A stretch of DNA of 64,000 nt, taken from assembly GCF_001708505.1 (NCBI RefSeq), contig NZ_CP015992.1, forward strand, positions 3,534,001 to 3,598,000. Direction: 5' to 3'. Both the position numbers and the translations under genes were made by a program. This document shows positions 45,050 through 54,603 of the stretch, one piece after another; position 1 is the stretch's first letter; the number at the start of each line of letters is the position of its first letter. The notes under the pieces were generated by a model that saw nothing but the letters and a program-made list of their open reading frames with translations, had not been told where the DNA came from and did no database searches. This DNA is from Pseudomonas sp. TCU-HL1 (GTDB lineage Bacteria; Pseudomonadota; Gammaproteobacteria; Pseudomonadales; Pseudomonadaceae).

Positions 45050-47196
45050 GCGGCACCGCCTTGTTGCAAGCGGTGCAAGCGCGAATAGTGCCCTGCCTGA
45101 TGAGTGAGCAGCTCCGCATGGGTGCCTTCCTCGACGATCTGTCCGCGGTCCATCACGACGATGCGGTGCGCATCGCGCACCGCGGACAGGCGGTGGGCGA
45201 TGATTATCACCGAGCGACCCTGGCAGATGCTCTGCATGTTCTGCTGGATGATCCGCTCGGACTCGTAGTCCAGGGCGCTGGTGGCCTCGTCGAAGATCAG
45301 GATGCGCGGATTGCCCATGAGGGCGCGGGCGATGGCAATGCGCTGACGCTGGCCACCGGACAGGGACGCCCCGTGTTCACCCACCACGGTGTCATAGCCC
45401 TCCGGCAGTTCGAGGATGAACTCATGGGCGCCGGCCAGCTTGGCCGCCTGGATCACCAGTTCGATGGGGGCGCCAGCATCGGTCAGCGCGATGTTCTCGC
45501 GGATGCTGCGGTTGAACAGTATGTTGTCTTGTAGCACGACACCGATCTGCCGGCGCAGCGAGGACACATCGGCTAGGGCGAGGTCCATACCGTCCACCAT
45601 CACCCGTCCACGCTCAGGGGTGTAGAGCCGCTGCAGCAGGCGAGTCAAAGTGCTTTTGCCTGAACCTGAACGACCGACCACCCCAATCACCTCCCCCGGC
45701 GGGATCTGCAAGCTGATGCCGCGGAGGACCTCCGAGCCATCGGAGCGGTAGCGGAAGTGCACCTGGTCGAACTCGATCCGCCCCTTGAGCGGCGGCAGAG
45801 CACTGCGGGCGGCCTGGCTCAACTCGGTGCGGGTATTGAGGATATCGCCCAGCCGCTGGACCGAGACCCCGGTCTGCTGGAAGTTGGTCCACAACTGGGC
45901 CAGGCGCATGATCGGCTGCGAGACACGTCCGGCCAGCATGTTGAAGGCGATCAGCTGGCCCACCGAGAGGTCACCATCAATCACCAGCCGCGCCCCGAGC
46001 CACAGGGTCGCCACGGTGACCAGCTTGCCGACCAAGCCGACGCCCTCATTGGCCAGGGTCGACAGGGTCTGGGTCTTGAAGCTCGCCGCCACGTAGCCGG
46101 CCAACTGGTTGTCCCATTTGCGGGTGACCTGCGGCTCCACCGCCAGGGCTTTCAGCGTGTCGATACCGTTCACCGTCTCGACCAGGAAGGCCTGATTCTC
46201 TGCCCCACGGGTGAAGCTTTCATTTAGACGCGCCCGCAATACGGGGGTGATGAACAGCGAGATGAGGAAATACAGCGGCAGGGACAGCACCACGACCAGC
46301 GTCAGCCACCCGCTGTAGACAAACATCACGGCGATAAACACCACCGAGAACAACACGTCGAGGACCAGGGTAATGGCGTTCCCGGTGAGGAAGCTGCGGA
46401 TGTTCTCCAACTCGCGTACCCGTGCCACTGAATCCCCCACCCGACGTGCCTGAAAATAGGCCAACGGCAGGGTCACAAGATGGCGAAACAGCCGCGAGCC
46501 AAGCTCAACGTCGATGCGGCTGGCTGTATGGGCGAACACGTAGCTGCGCAGGCCCGAGAGCAATGACTCGAACAGCATAATACCGAGCAGGCCAATGGCG
46601 ATCACATCCAGAGTGGATAGGCCGCGATGGACCAGCACCTTGTCCATCACCGCCTGGAAGAACAGTGGTGTGACTAAGGCAAAGAGCTGCAGCACGAAGG
46701 ACACCAGCAGAACTTCGCCCAGCAGCTTGCGGTATTTGACGATGGCTGGGATGAACCAGGTGAAATCGAACTTGCTCAACTCGCCGGCCACCGAGGCCTC
46801 GGAGCGGATCAGCAGCAACTCGCCGGTCCAGCATGCGGTTAGTGCCTCAAGGCTCAACACCTCTGGACGCTGCACTCTCGGGTCCTGAATCAGCGCCTTG
46901 TCGTTGTCGATGCGGGCGAGTATGAAGAAGCCCCCGTCCTGAGAAACGGCGATCGCGGGAAGGGGAGCATTTGGGAGGCGTTCGAGATGACTGCGAACAG
47001 ACTTGGCCTTCAGGCCTAGTTTGCTTGCCGCCAGCAACAGCTCGGACTTGCCAAAGGGACGACCGCTGTCGGCGAACTCATGCACCAGTTGCTCTGGAGA
47101 CGCGGCGATATTGTGAAACCGAGCCAGCATGACCAGGCAGGCTAGCCCTGTATCCGTCTCAGCTTGATCACCTGGAAGCGGTTCTTCATCCGACAT
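45046..47196 (-). CDS. type I secretion ABC exporter with C39-like domain
   Basis: A 716-residue exporter, HlyB/LapB-type. The N-terminal domain (about 1-130) has the C39 peptidase fold, but the active-site position reads ETDTGLACL instead of DCG, so it is probably a non-cleaving substrate dock, as in HlyB. A six-helix membrane domain and the nucleotide-binding domain follow (GRSGSGKST, LSGGQRQRIAIARA, ILIFDEATSALD, IAHRLS). The ATG at 47194-47196 follows AGGG. It is the first gene of the RTX operon. Confidence 0.93.
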   Translation of the reverse strand: MSDEEPLPGDQAETDTGLACLVMLARFHNIAASPEQLVHEFADSGRPFGKSELLLAASKLGLKAKSVRSHLERLPNAPLPAIAVSQDGGFFILARIDNDKALIQDPRVQRPEVLSLEALTACWTGELLLIRSEASVAGELSKFDFTWFIPAIVKYRKLLGEVLLVSFVLQLFALVTPLFFQAVMDKVLVHRGLSTLDVIAIGLLGIMLFESLLSGLRSYVFAHTASRIDVELGSRLFRHLVTLPLAYFQARRVGDSVARVRELENIRSFLTGNAITLVLDVLFSVVFIAVMFVYSGWLTLVVVLSLPLYFLISLFITPVLRARLNESFTRGAENQAFLVETVNGIDTLKALAVEPQVTRKWDNQLAGYVAASFKTQTLSTLANEGVGLVGKLVTVATLWLGARLVIDGDLSVGQLIAFNMLAGRVSQPIMRLAQLWTNFQQTGVSVQRLGDILNTRTELSQAARSALPPLKGRIEFDQVHFRYRSDGSEVLRGISLQIPPGEVIGVVGRSGSGKSTLTRLLQRLYTPERGRVMVDGMDLALADVSSLRRQIGVVLQDNILFNRSIRENIALTDAGAPIELVIQAAKLAGAHEFILELPEGYDTVVGEHGASLSGGQRQRIAIARALMGNPRILIFDEATSALDYESERIIQQNMQSICQGRSVIIIAHRLSAVRDAHRIVVMDRGQIVEEGTHAELLTHQAGHYSRLHRLQQGGAA

Positions 47197-47560
47197 TTTG
47201 CGGCCCTGCTTCACTGCGCTGTATCACACGGATCTGCGGCGCATTGGCGATGGGCTGCAGTACGTTCCGTTAGTTTGTCAGGCAGAGAAGCCGGTGTACG
47301 ACAGCAACAGGCCATCCCTTGCCCTATCACGACATCTCATCTGTGAAGCAACGCTGTCAGCTAAGGCTCGGGCCATTTCGATGTCAAGGTGACACTACGG
47401 GGAAAAGGGCGAAATTGGGGTCATTTGGTCGTCTCTGATGTACCGGTCATCCGCTTCGTCGTTCTGCTCAGGAATATCCACAGCCGCGCAGGAGCGTTAG
47501 CGGGAGCCCTCGGGCGGATGTGGGGCTGCCTACTGGACGGATCGGATGTCCTATCAACCG
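47197..47560. other. promoter region of the secretion operon, no gene seen
   Basis: The transposon sequence between the ABC exporter start and the right end repeats shows no convincing gene; it must hold the operon promoter. Confidence 0.4.
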
Positions 47561-47562
47561 TG

Positions 47563-47653
47563 GTCAGATCGGATGCAATTCGGTGGTCAGTACGAATGCA
47601 ATCGGATGGTCAAACCCAATGCAACTAGATGGTCAAGGGAATGCAATTACGCA
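47563..47653 (-). repeat. right multi-repeat end of the transposon
   Basis: Motifs GGTCA and TGCAA alternate four to five times and the end reads GCAATTACGCA, the inverse of the left end (for example TGCAATTCGGTGGTCA is shared exactly). Confidence 0.8.
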
Positions 47654-47659
47654 CAAGAT
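47654..47659. repeat. target-site duplication CAAGAT, right
   Basis: Exact copy of 35309-35314, directly outside the right transposon end. Confidence 0.85.
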
Positions 47660-48167
47660 CACGGATCACATCCGTAATCTGAAGAATCTCTTCCCCACCC
47701 AAATTTCCCGCCCCTTGCGCTGGACGCATTTTGTAGTGCAAAGCGATTAGCGACCTACGAAGCATCTGAAGTTGTGATTCGGAAAGCTGCGTCAGCATCA
47801 GTATCAAGAAACGCCGCGCGCTACCGGTTACCTCGCCCCTCCCGATCGCAGCAGTGAGCTTGCCGTAATACTTGGCTTTTTCGTTCTCCATGTCGGCCAT
47901 GCAACCGGAGAGCAGAGCATGGTAGTCGTCAGCCGTAAGAGACTCAGTGAGCGACGGAGTTACGTTGCCATTGAAGACATTGGTGATGAACTCGCCAAAT
48001 CTAGCCTCGGCGCGCTTTTCCATTTGTTTGGCAGCTTGCCCACTGAGCAGGTGTACCGCCTCAAACGCAGCAGTAAGCGTTCCGCCTCCGGGCAGAAGTC
48101 CGATACCCGCCTTGGCTGCGATCGTTAGCAACTCGGTTAGCGGGTGGACCTCGTTATCCTTGCCCAT
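47654..48167 (-). pseudogene. 5' half of the gene split by the IS21-family transposon
   Basis: The frame encodes about 171 residues from ATG 48165-48167, which has GGAG 9 bases upstream (another ATG at 48173 is too close to that site). It ends at DVIRDL where the transposon begins; the nine further residues before the stop at 47625 are transposon-encoded. The N-terminal part has a Gly/Leu-rich segment (AAKAGIGLLPGGGTLTAAFE) followed by helices. With 34812-35308 it forms one 336-338-residue protein of unknown family, downstream of the Avs-like gene. Confidence 0.85.
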
Positions 48168-48173
48168 GGCCAT

Positions 48174-48570
48174 CGGCTCCGGTCAGAAAATTGAGCCGAT
48201 GATCACCCGAACCGAAGAGCGAATCCACCCGCGCTAGCCCACCAGGTTATTCGCCGTGGCATCTTCGACTCCTGCCATGCATGCGCCAGACTTGGCCGGT
48301 ACCGACGACATGGCCGGGCTGGTGCTCTAGCGCGGCTACACCTCTGCCTCAGTAAATACGCAAATTGGTTATTCATAGCCGCCTGGGTCCCAGCCGCCGG
48401 GAGGTTCGGGTCGTCGCCCGGCTTCTGCTGTAGCCTCCTCCCTTCATGATCTCATCAACGATCATCGGCATCAGCGCGACTGCTGAGCAGCTGCCTGCAT
48501 GGCGGCGTAGGTCTTTACTCTAATGAGCACCGCACAAGCTTGGATTTAGGAGACCTCGCTCGCGCGGCGT
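48174..48570. other. 397-base gap in the Avs-like operon
   Basis: No gene seen. A short minus-strand tail in one frame (PPGGWDPGGYE then stop, near 48375) may be a remnant. The promoter of the split gene may lie here. Confidence 0.4.
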
Positions 48571-51500
48571 TTAGGGCTCGGTAGAAGCCGCACCAGCCAT
48601 TTGCACTCGTCCCTCGTCTCGCCAAGCAGAGGCTGTCCTTCGGCGAGCATAAACATCTATCTCAAGCGGCCCCGTTAATCTCTCTAATTGACCTCGCCCT
48701 TCCGGAGTCAGAATTATGTAGGTCCCTTCACCCCAGATACACTCTTCGTCGCCGTCAACGGGACCTCCATCGCGCCACCACACTATTCGCGCGACGACAT
48801 TGTTGTCTTGGTCCACATACTCCATGTGATTGCTGGGACTCGGCAGCCAAGCTAATGCGGCCAGCCAATGCGGACAAATCACCAGACGAACGCGCGGCAG
48901 ATCCTGGTTCCAACTTGTGGAGAGCATGCGAACCATGGTCTCGGACGGTTCGGATGAAAGCGGAACGGGACTCCCCGCCCAAACTGCCCGGGGTAGCAGT
49001 TCATATTCGTCGAGCTCTGGATACGCGCGATCGAACGAGGGCAAACCCGGAGCGCGCACACGCTTCATATCGAACGTCGTCTGCGCTTTTCTGAAGTAAA
49101 ACTCACAGATTTCTACAAGAATCGTGCCCTCGGCAACGTTCAATGGTGCAATGTCTTCCTCGACGTTTTTCCGCCAATCGTCTGCCTCGGATTGCCAATG
49201 AGTAGTGTCTAGCGGGGGCCGCAAGATGAAGGGAGGTCGAGCAATCGGCGAAATCTGTAGCGCCGGCGGTGTAGGGTAATTCATCAGATAAAGCAGATGG
49301 GGGATGGCTTGATCGGGAATTACCCCTCCTGCTCTCAGCTCCCCTGCGACATACCTCATCGCCCGGGCTGCACCCACCATGTGGGGACGCACGTAAGTCA
49401 TCTTCATCTCGAGGGTGCGCAACTCGCTCAACAACTGCTGCGTGGCGTTAGCACCGAAGGTCTCTAGGCCGCCCCAGCGCTTTATGAACATGCTGCAACG
49501 TTCCCGAACGTGTGTTGGGGAAATATCGAATCGCTCTAGGAAACCGATCAGCGTTTTGAAAGCTGCGGTCCAGCCTAACGGATCCTCCACTCGCATTGGC
49601 GCGCCAGCTGAATCGGCCAATTGGGAAGCGGAAAACTCTTCTCCTTCGTTCAGCGCAAACGAATAGAAGGCCGGCAACTGCTCAGTCCTCCTTGGGGGCG
49701 ACAAACCCCATCCTTTCGCCAGATGGATTGCCCCTTCCGCAACGGCAATGTCAGCGTGCTGGGTCAGCCGAAGGATTTCATCACCGAGTTCAGCCGCAAG
49801 TAAAGCATCTGCGCAATGCAACAGAAGGTGGATACCTACTGCAGGTTGGTCCGCCTCTCCTGCGAAGAGCCGCCGAAGTAGCCGGAGAAAAACGATATCC
49901 CCCCCTGGCACTGACCTGAGAGAGAGCACTCCGCTGATGGCATGCCGGCGCACCTCAGGAACGGACAGATCCAGCGCCCAGACTAACATCGAGACGATCA
50001 GATCAACCTCGTCCTGGCTCCCCTCTGTGATGAACTCGGCGCCCAAGTGGTGTTCCCGAGTAGATACGAGTTGCTCGGCCAGGCAGCTCCACATCCCCGC
50101 GAAATCGGGGGATTCGACGAGTACCTGAAAGATCTCCTCTTGCTCGAGCAAGGCTAATGAAACCGACTCCCGGCCGGAGGCAAGTCCGCCAACGATGCTG
50201 TCATATGCCTCCCGGCGAACACCGGGCCCATCAAGCTTGAGCTTGGCGCTGTAGAACTGCCTTAGGTTTCCGCCAATCCAGGAAACCCAACTCGCGGCCC
50301 CTTCAGCGACCTCCTTGTATCCCAGGAACAACTCCCGAGCGACACCGACCTTGCCATCCGCGATGGCCAGATCAATCAGTGTCAGACGCGCCCGTGGATC
50401 TCGCTGGATGGATTCTTGTTTGTCGAAGAGCTCTTGCGCCGTCGCAAAACAAGAATCAGGCACCAAGCGCACAAATGCCCTCGAGGCCTCGTAACCGAAC
50501 TCATTTGGCGAGCTGCCAGCCAGTTGCTGCTTCAGATCCTCCAGTGACTGTACATGGTCAAATCGCATTGGTGTAGCTGAGTGCCGTGACGGTAACGCTT
50601 CTGCTGCCCAACGAGCACAAGCTGCGCTCAAGGCATCGCAGAAAACGCCTCGCCCAGCGACCGCCTTGAACAAGCGCTCCAGTAACGCAATTCGTTCATG
50701 CGCTCGAGCATGAGCCTCAATGGCAGGCAGAAGGAGGTCTATGGCGGCTTGAATGTCATCTGCGGAAGCTGCCTCGACCACTACCGACACGAAAAGCCCA
50801 AGTCGGTGCTCGTAGAAGTACTTCTCCATGTAGTACGGAAGCGAAAGCGTGCACCATGTGGCCGTAGCGACTAACGCCATCTGTGGATTGCGCTTCACCA
50901 GTCCGACCAAAAGGGAATCGATCAATAAGGGCCAGCCGATCAATCCATCCGCAACTAGGCGCTGGCCAGCCGACCATCCTGTCGCGCAGTCACACAGCAC
51001 GGCCTCTTCGAGAACAACTTGGGACATGCGATAGGCCGAAGCGTCGCCATCGGTCTCAGCCATACCAGACATCTGTCGCATTATCTGGGCAACGCGCTCC
51101 GATCGCCTGCTGGGATCTGCCGCATTCGCTTGCTGAAGCAGGTCTCTCCACAGCGAGTAGCGGCCATCCTTCTTTGGAGCCAATGCGGATCCTAGAGACT
51201 CATCAGGAATGCATGCCAGCAGCTCATGAGCTCTCGGTAAATTGCCTACGCGGGCAAATGAAGTCGCTAGAAAGGAAATCTCCTCGATCTGCGCGGCAGG
51301 GGTTCTCTCCAGCAACTCCGAAACCAACGATTCAAGCGTGAGAGAAGCTCTCTCAGTATCACCGGTCCAATGGAAGAGTTGCTCAGCGACCTGGCGACGC
51401 AGGTTGGCACGCGGGCCGTGGTTGCTGGGAGGCTTTGCAAATGCCTCATCGAATACGGCAAGCGTTGCTTGGAACTCGTCTTCCCCGCACAAGGCCGCAG

Positions 51501-54500
51501 CTTGAAGCAGGGCTTTGCCTAGTACGGGACTGGCGGCGGCTATTTGATGGATGGAGTAGAACTCATGCGAGCCACTGGGCTTGACCTTGTCGAGATAAGT
51601 GAGCGCAGACCGTGCCGCACGCGCGACTTCATTCGCATGCACAGCGGATGGATCTCTTTGGGCCCTGCCGAGAAGTTCGCCGCTGGTCGCCGCATGAATC
51701 TGCAAGGGCCTAAGCGTGTGGTGTGCGGACTCCTTGCTCACCACCGGAGCGCATTGACCTAGCATTGCAGTCAGTTCGGCATGCTCCAAGACGGCTCGAA
51801 CCATATGTTCGGAACTATCATCTCCCGTGAGGTCATCCAACTCGGCTACCTCGGGAACGGTCAATCCCCGGTGGATCGCTATTGCAAGTTCAATGTCACC
51901 ACATTTGGCCGCAGTGAGTGCAGCGCGCCGTCGCAGGGCGTTATAGGCTGCCTCGAAGTCTTCACGAGCGTGAGCCGCCTGAAGGTATTCAACAGCAACA
52001 CCACTTGCGCCTCGATCAGCGTGTATGGCACTGGCCAGGATGAGAAAGGTGACGAGAGCCGTACCTTCGAGCTCCAGGTCCTGGATCACAGTCACCTTAT
52101 CGGTCTCGGGACTGGCAACGATGATCGAGAGGGCGACCTCTCCCCGCAAAAGGGATACGAGATCTTCGTAGTCCTCATCGGTGTCAGTTCCCGGCAACCT
52201 GGCCATCCGGGACAACCGGTCAATCGCAGCTAGGATCTGATCCAGGTCGCGGAAGTGAATCACGCGTTGCGCCCACTCCTGAAGCTCTGAGACTTCGAGT
52301 GAGTTACGGTCAGTTGCCCCGCTCATCAGCTGCTGCAGCGGCTCCAAGCTGTCAAATAGCGTGCGAGCGCGTGAAACGTCCCCCTTTTTGAGCAACGCAT
52401 CCACAACTTCATAGCCGCAGTCGGGAATGTCTTCAACAAACGCTACCGCACCATCCAGATCGCCTATGGCGAGCAGAGCTTCTGGCAACGAACGCGCCTC
52501 TTCGTAGGCGCCCCATCGGCGCTCCACCTCGTCTTGGATCAGCATCAGCTGGAAAACCATAAGGGGGCTGTACGAGTGTTGCGCCGAGGCAAACGCCAAA
52601 CGAAGATCGGCGCGTAGCTCAGCGAAGGCGCGTCGCTCAGCAACTTGTTGCCGGAATCGCTCAGGCAAAGCCAACGCCAAAACTTGTACGTGATTCTCGG
52701 CGCGTGCGAGATATCGCAGCTCTAGCCACCGTTGTTGAGAGTCTGCCGGCGCCACTCGCGCCATGGTGGCAAGCGACTCGTAGATGCGCTTGCTGTATCC
52801 CGGATCGACGCGTCCGAGGCGCATCTTTGGCTTGTTCAGAATGAACAGCCTGAAGCTGTTGTGAAACACCATCCAGCCTTGAGGGCTTTCATTCAGCAGA
52901 TGCCTGGTTGCACGCAATGCAAGTTCGATGGCTTGCTCCGCGACAGCTTCCGTGAGCAACTCAAGCGGCATTGCCCCTTCTGCGCGGGCGAGATAATCGA
53001 GAACCCCACGCGCCTGATCGCTTTCGGAAATGGTCCTCCAAGCGGATTCATAGACTGCTTCCAGGTCGCCTTCAAACTTGATGGCTCCGGCGAGCAGCTC
53101 CTTTCGTCCGGACTCATCGGTCTCTCTAACAGCTTCGATGAGGTATCGCGCCACCAGCGGATGCCCGCTCGACAGGTCGAATATTTGTTCGCGATCGATG
53201 CTTCCGTCCAGGCCCAGGCGATCGGCCATGCGGTACACAGCCTCCCTGGCCAATGGTTGAACCGTGATGCTTCGACCAGCGCTACCTGCTTGGTCTCGAA
53301 CAGCAGGCCTGATCCCATCCAAGTCAACTCGCTGCGTTCCGAGAATGATCAAAACCCCATCAGGGATGGCCCCTGGCAATGGCAACTCTGCAAGGAAAGA
53401 CCGCTCAGGTATTTCCTCGCGCGGGACGTGATCAAGGCCATCGATAATGATGAGCGTACGCTGCCCGTACTTCGCAAACCTTTGCCCCGCTCGCTCGAGC
53501 AATGTCTCGAACTGGGTCCGTCGATCATGCAGCGTATCGTCGCGAAACTTCAGACCACTTAAACCCGTGTTCTTGAGATGAGTGTTTATGTCATCGAAGA
53601 AATCGTTCGCTTCACCACGGCCGACCCCCTGGCCAATGCCTGGAACATAGGCGAGATAGCGAACCAGAAATACACCTTCTTCAGCCTCTAGCGACGCCTG
53701 CAACAGCGTCGATTTACCGGCGCCTGGAGGCCCAATTAGGCTCACATAGCCACTTGCATAGCGGTGAATGGCTTCACGCAACGCCTGCTCAGTCGCCAGG
53801 TTACGCTGGACATAAGCGCCAATCGGAAACTGGTGGGCATGACGGGTGACCGCAGCGTCACGCCAGCCCAGTTCTTGGAGAAGCTCCGCTCGGGACCACT
53901 GATCTTTGTTTCGCGGGTCGGCAACCAAAAGTGGGAGTTTGGTTGCGATTTCATTAGCGAGTCGCGCTGCGTCTGAACTCAAGCGGTGCGTGAGGACAAA
54001 GTCGGCCGCTGGGCCGTGGAGAACCTTTAGGGAGCGCAGGAAGAGTTCGAATGCCTCGTCCTCTAGGCCGCTCCGCGTGAGCAACTCGTGAATCCAAGGC
54101 CCCCAAGCGGTATCACGCCATTCAGCAAGAAAACGGGTTGAGTGCAGCTCGAACTCAGACAGAAACGCTGCGCTATGAAAACCCTTGGTACCGATCAGGC
54201 TATCGTCAGTTGACGGTATATCATTGGTAACCAGCCGAACTTCGACGAGCAGTCCAGGGTTGTTGCGGTTGAGCTCCTTCCAAGCAGTAATCAGAGGATC
54301 AAAAAGCCCCTCCGCACCGAAGAACAAGGTGCGCAATGTGAAGCGCTGAGCGAACTGAGAAGTCTTGAACTGATGCCCAATAACCCGCCCTGGGTAACCG
54401 AGAACTACGTCGTCGGCGATTCCTGCATTGCGATCAGCAAGACCGACCCACTGCAGATCTCCCCGATCTAGACCATCATAAATAGCAGCCCCCGCAGCCC

Positions 54501-54603
54501 GATATTGACGTGTGTAGCCGCGCTGAGCCCTGCGCTCGCCCTCTCCAGGTGGGGAGGTACTTACCTGTTCTGCTTCCTGCATTGGCGTGTTGTCTTCAGC
54601 CAT
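48571..54603 (-). CDS. Avs-like STAND NTPase with N-terminal PD-(D/E)XK domain
   Basis: A 2010-residue protein. Residues about 29-200 resemble the Cap4/DUF4297-type nuclease domain: GYTRQYRAAGAAIYDGL, DD near 64-65 and HQFKTS at 77-82, giving the D...Q-x-K catalytic pattern. A STAND-type NTPase follows, with Walker A GPPGAGKST at 291-299 and Walker B LIIIDGLDH at 384-392. The remaining 1500 residues are helical, TPR-like and rich in Ala/Leu, suited to sensing. This nuclease-STAND-repeat layout is that of antiviral Avs proteins. I chose the ATG at 54601-54603 (GGGAG upstream), which overlaps the previous gene by 8 bases. The trigger is unknown. Confidence 0.85.
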   Translation of the reverse strand: MAEDNTPMQEAEQVSTSPPGEGERRAQRGYTRQYRAAGAAIYDGLDRGDLQWVGLADRNAGIADDVVLGYPGRVIGHQFKTSQFAQRFTLRTLFFGAEGLFDPLITAWKELNRNNPGLLVEVRLVTNDIPSTDDSLIGTKGFHSAAFLSEFELHSTRFLAEWRDTAWGPWIHELLTRSGLEDEAFELFLRSLKVLHGPAADFVLTHRLSSDAARLANEIATKLPLLVADPRNKDQWSRAELLQELGWRDAAVTRHAHQFPIGAYVQRNLATEQALREAIHRYASGYVSLIGPPGAGKSTLLQASLEAEEGVFLVRYLAYVPGIGQGVGRGEANDFFDDINTHLKNTGLSGLKFRDDTLHDRRTQFETLLERAGQRFAKYGQRTLIIIDGLDHVPREEIPERSFLAELPLPGAIPDGVLIILGTQRVDLDGIRPAVRDQAGSAGRSITVQPLAREAVYRMADRLGLDGSIDREQIFDLSSGHPLVARYLIEAVRETDESGRKELLAGAIKFEGDLEAVYESAWRTISESDQARGVLDYLARAEGAMPLELLTEAVAEQAIELALRATRHLLNESPQGWMVFHNSFRLFILNKPKMRLGRVDPGYSKRIYESLATMARVAPADSQQRWLELRYLARAENHVQVLALALPERFRQQVAERRAFAELRADLRLAFASAQHSYSPLMVFQLMLIQDEVERRWGAYEEARSLPEALLAIGDLDGAVAFVEDIPDCGYEVVDALLKKGDVSRARTLFDSLEPLQQLMSGATDRNSLEVSELQEWAQRVIHFRDLDQILAAIDRLSRMARLPGTDTDEDYEDLVSLLRGEVALSIIVASPETDKVTVIQDLELEGTALVTFLILASAIHADRGASGVAVEYLQAAHAREDFEAAYNALRRRAALTAAKCGDIELAIAIHRGLTVPEVAELDDLTGDDSSEHMVRAVLEHAELTAMLGQCAPVVSKESAHHTLRPLQIHAATSGELLGRAQRDPSAVHANEVARAARSALTYLDKVKPSGSHEFYSIHQIAAASPVLGKALLQAAALCGEDEFQATLAVFDEAFAKPPSNHGPRANLRRQVAEQLFHWTGDTERASLTLESLVSELLERTPAAQIEEISFLATSFARVGNLPRAHELLACIPDESLGSALAPKKDGRYSLWRDLLQQANAADPSRRSERVAQIMRQMSGMAETDGDASAYRMSQVVLEEAVLCDCATGWSAGQRLVADGLIGWPLLIDSLLVGLVKRNPQMALVATATWCTLSLPYYMEKYFYEHRLGLFVSVVVEAASADDIQAAIDLLLPAIEAHARAHERIALLERLFKAVAGRGVFCDALSAACARWAAEALPSRHSATPMRFDHVQSLEDLKQQLAGSSPNEFGYEASRAFVRLVPDSCFATAQELFDKQESIQRDPRARLTLIDLAIADGKVGVARELFLGYKEVAEGAASWVSWIGGNLRQFYSAKLKLDGPGVRREAYDSIVGGLASGRESVSLALLEQEEIFQVLVESPDFAGMWSCLAEQLVSTREHHLGAEFITEGSQDEVDLIVSMLVWALDLSVPEVRRHAISGVLSLRSVPGGDIVFLRLLRRLFAGEADQPAVGIHLLLHCADALLAAELGDEILRLTQHADIAVAEGAIHLAKGWGLSPPRRTEQLPAFYSFALNEGEEFSASQLADSAGAPMRVEDPLGWTAAFKTLIGFLERFDISPTHVRERCSMFIKRWGGLETFGANATQQLLSELRTLEMKMTYVRPHMVGAARAMRYVAGELRAGGVIPDQAIPHLLYLMNYPTPPALQISPIARPPFILRPPLDTTHWQSEADDWRKNVEEDIAPLNVAEGTILVEICEFYFRKAQTTFDMKRVRAPGLPSFDRAYPELDEYELLPRAVWAGSPVPLSSEPSETMVRMLSTSWNQDLPRVRLVICPHWLAALAWLPSPSNHMEYVDQDNNVVARIVWWRDGGPVDGDEECIWGEGTYIILTPEGRGQLERLTGPLEIDVYARRRTASAWRDEGRVQMAGAASTEP

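Larger units (their letters stand above)
35315..47653. mobile_element. 12.3-kb IS21-family transposon with type I secretion cargo
   Basis: The element starts TGCG at 35315 and ends CGCA at 47653. Both ends carry several spaced TGCAA and TGACC/GGTCA motifs in inverted orientation and are flanked by the 6-base duplication CAAGAT. istB and istA lie near the left end. No such end is found just upstream of istA, so the cargo lies inside the same unit: two unknown genes and an RTX protein with its ABC and HlyD exporter parts. The host gene is restored by in silico removal. IS21 elements typically duplicate 4-8 bases, which fits. Confidence 0.85.

Noticed and set aside
48360..48440. Short minus-strand tail ending PPGGWDPGGYE
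   Set aside because: Only about 24 residues between stops, with no start; too little to call a gene.
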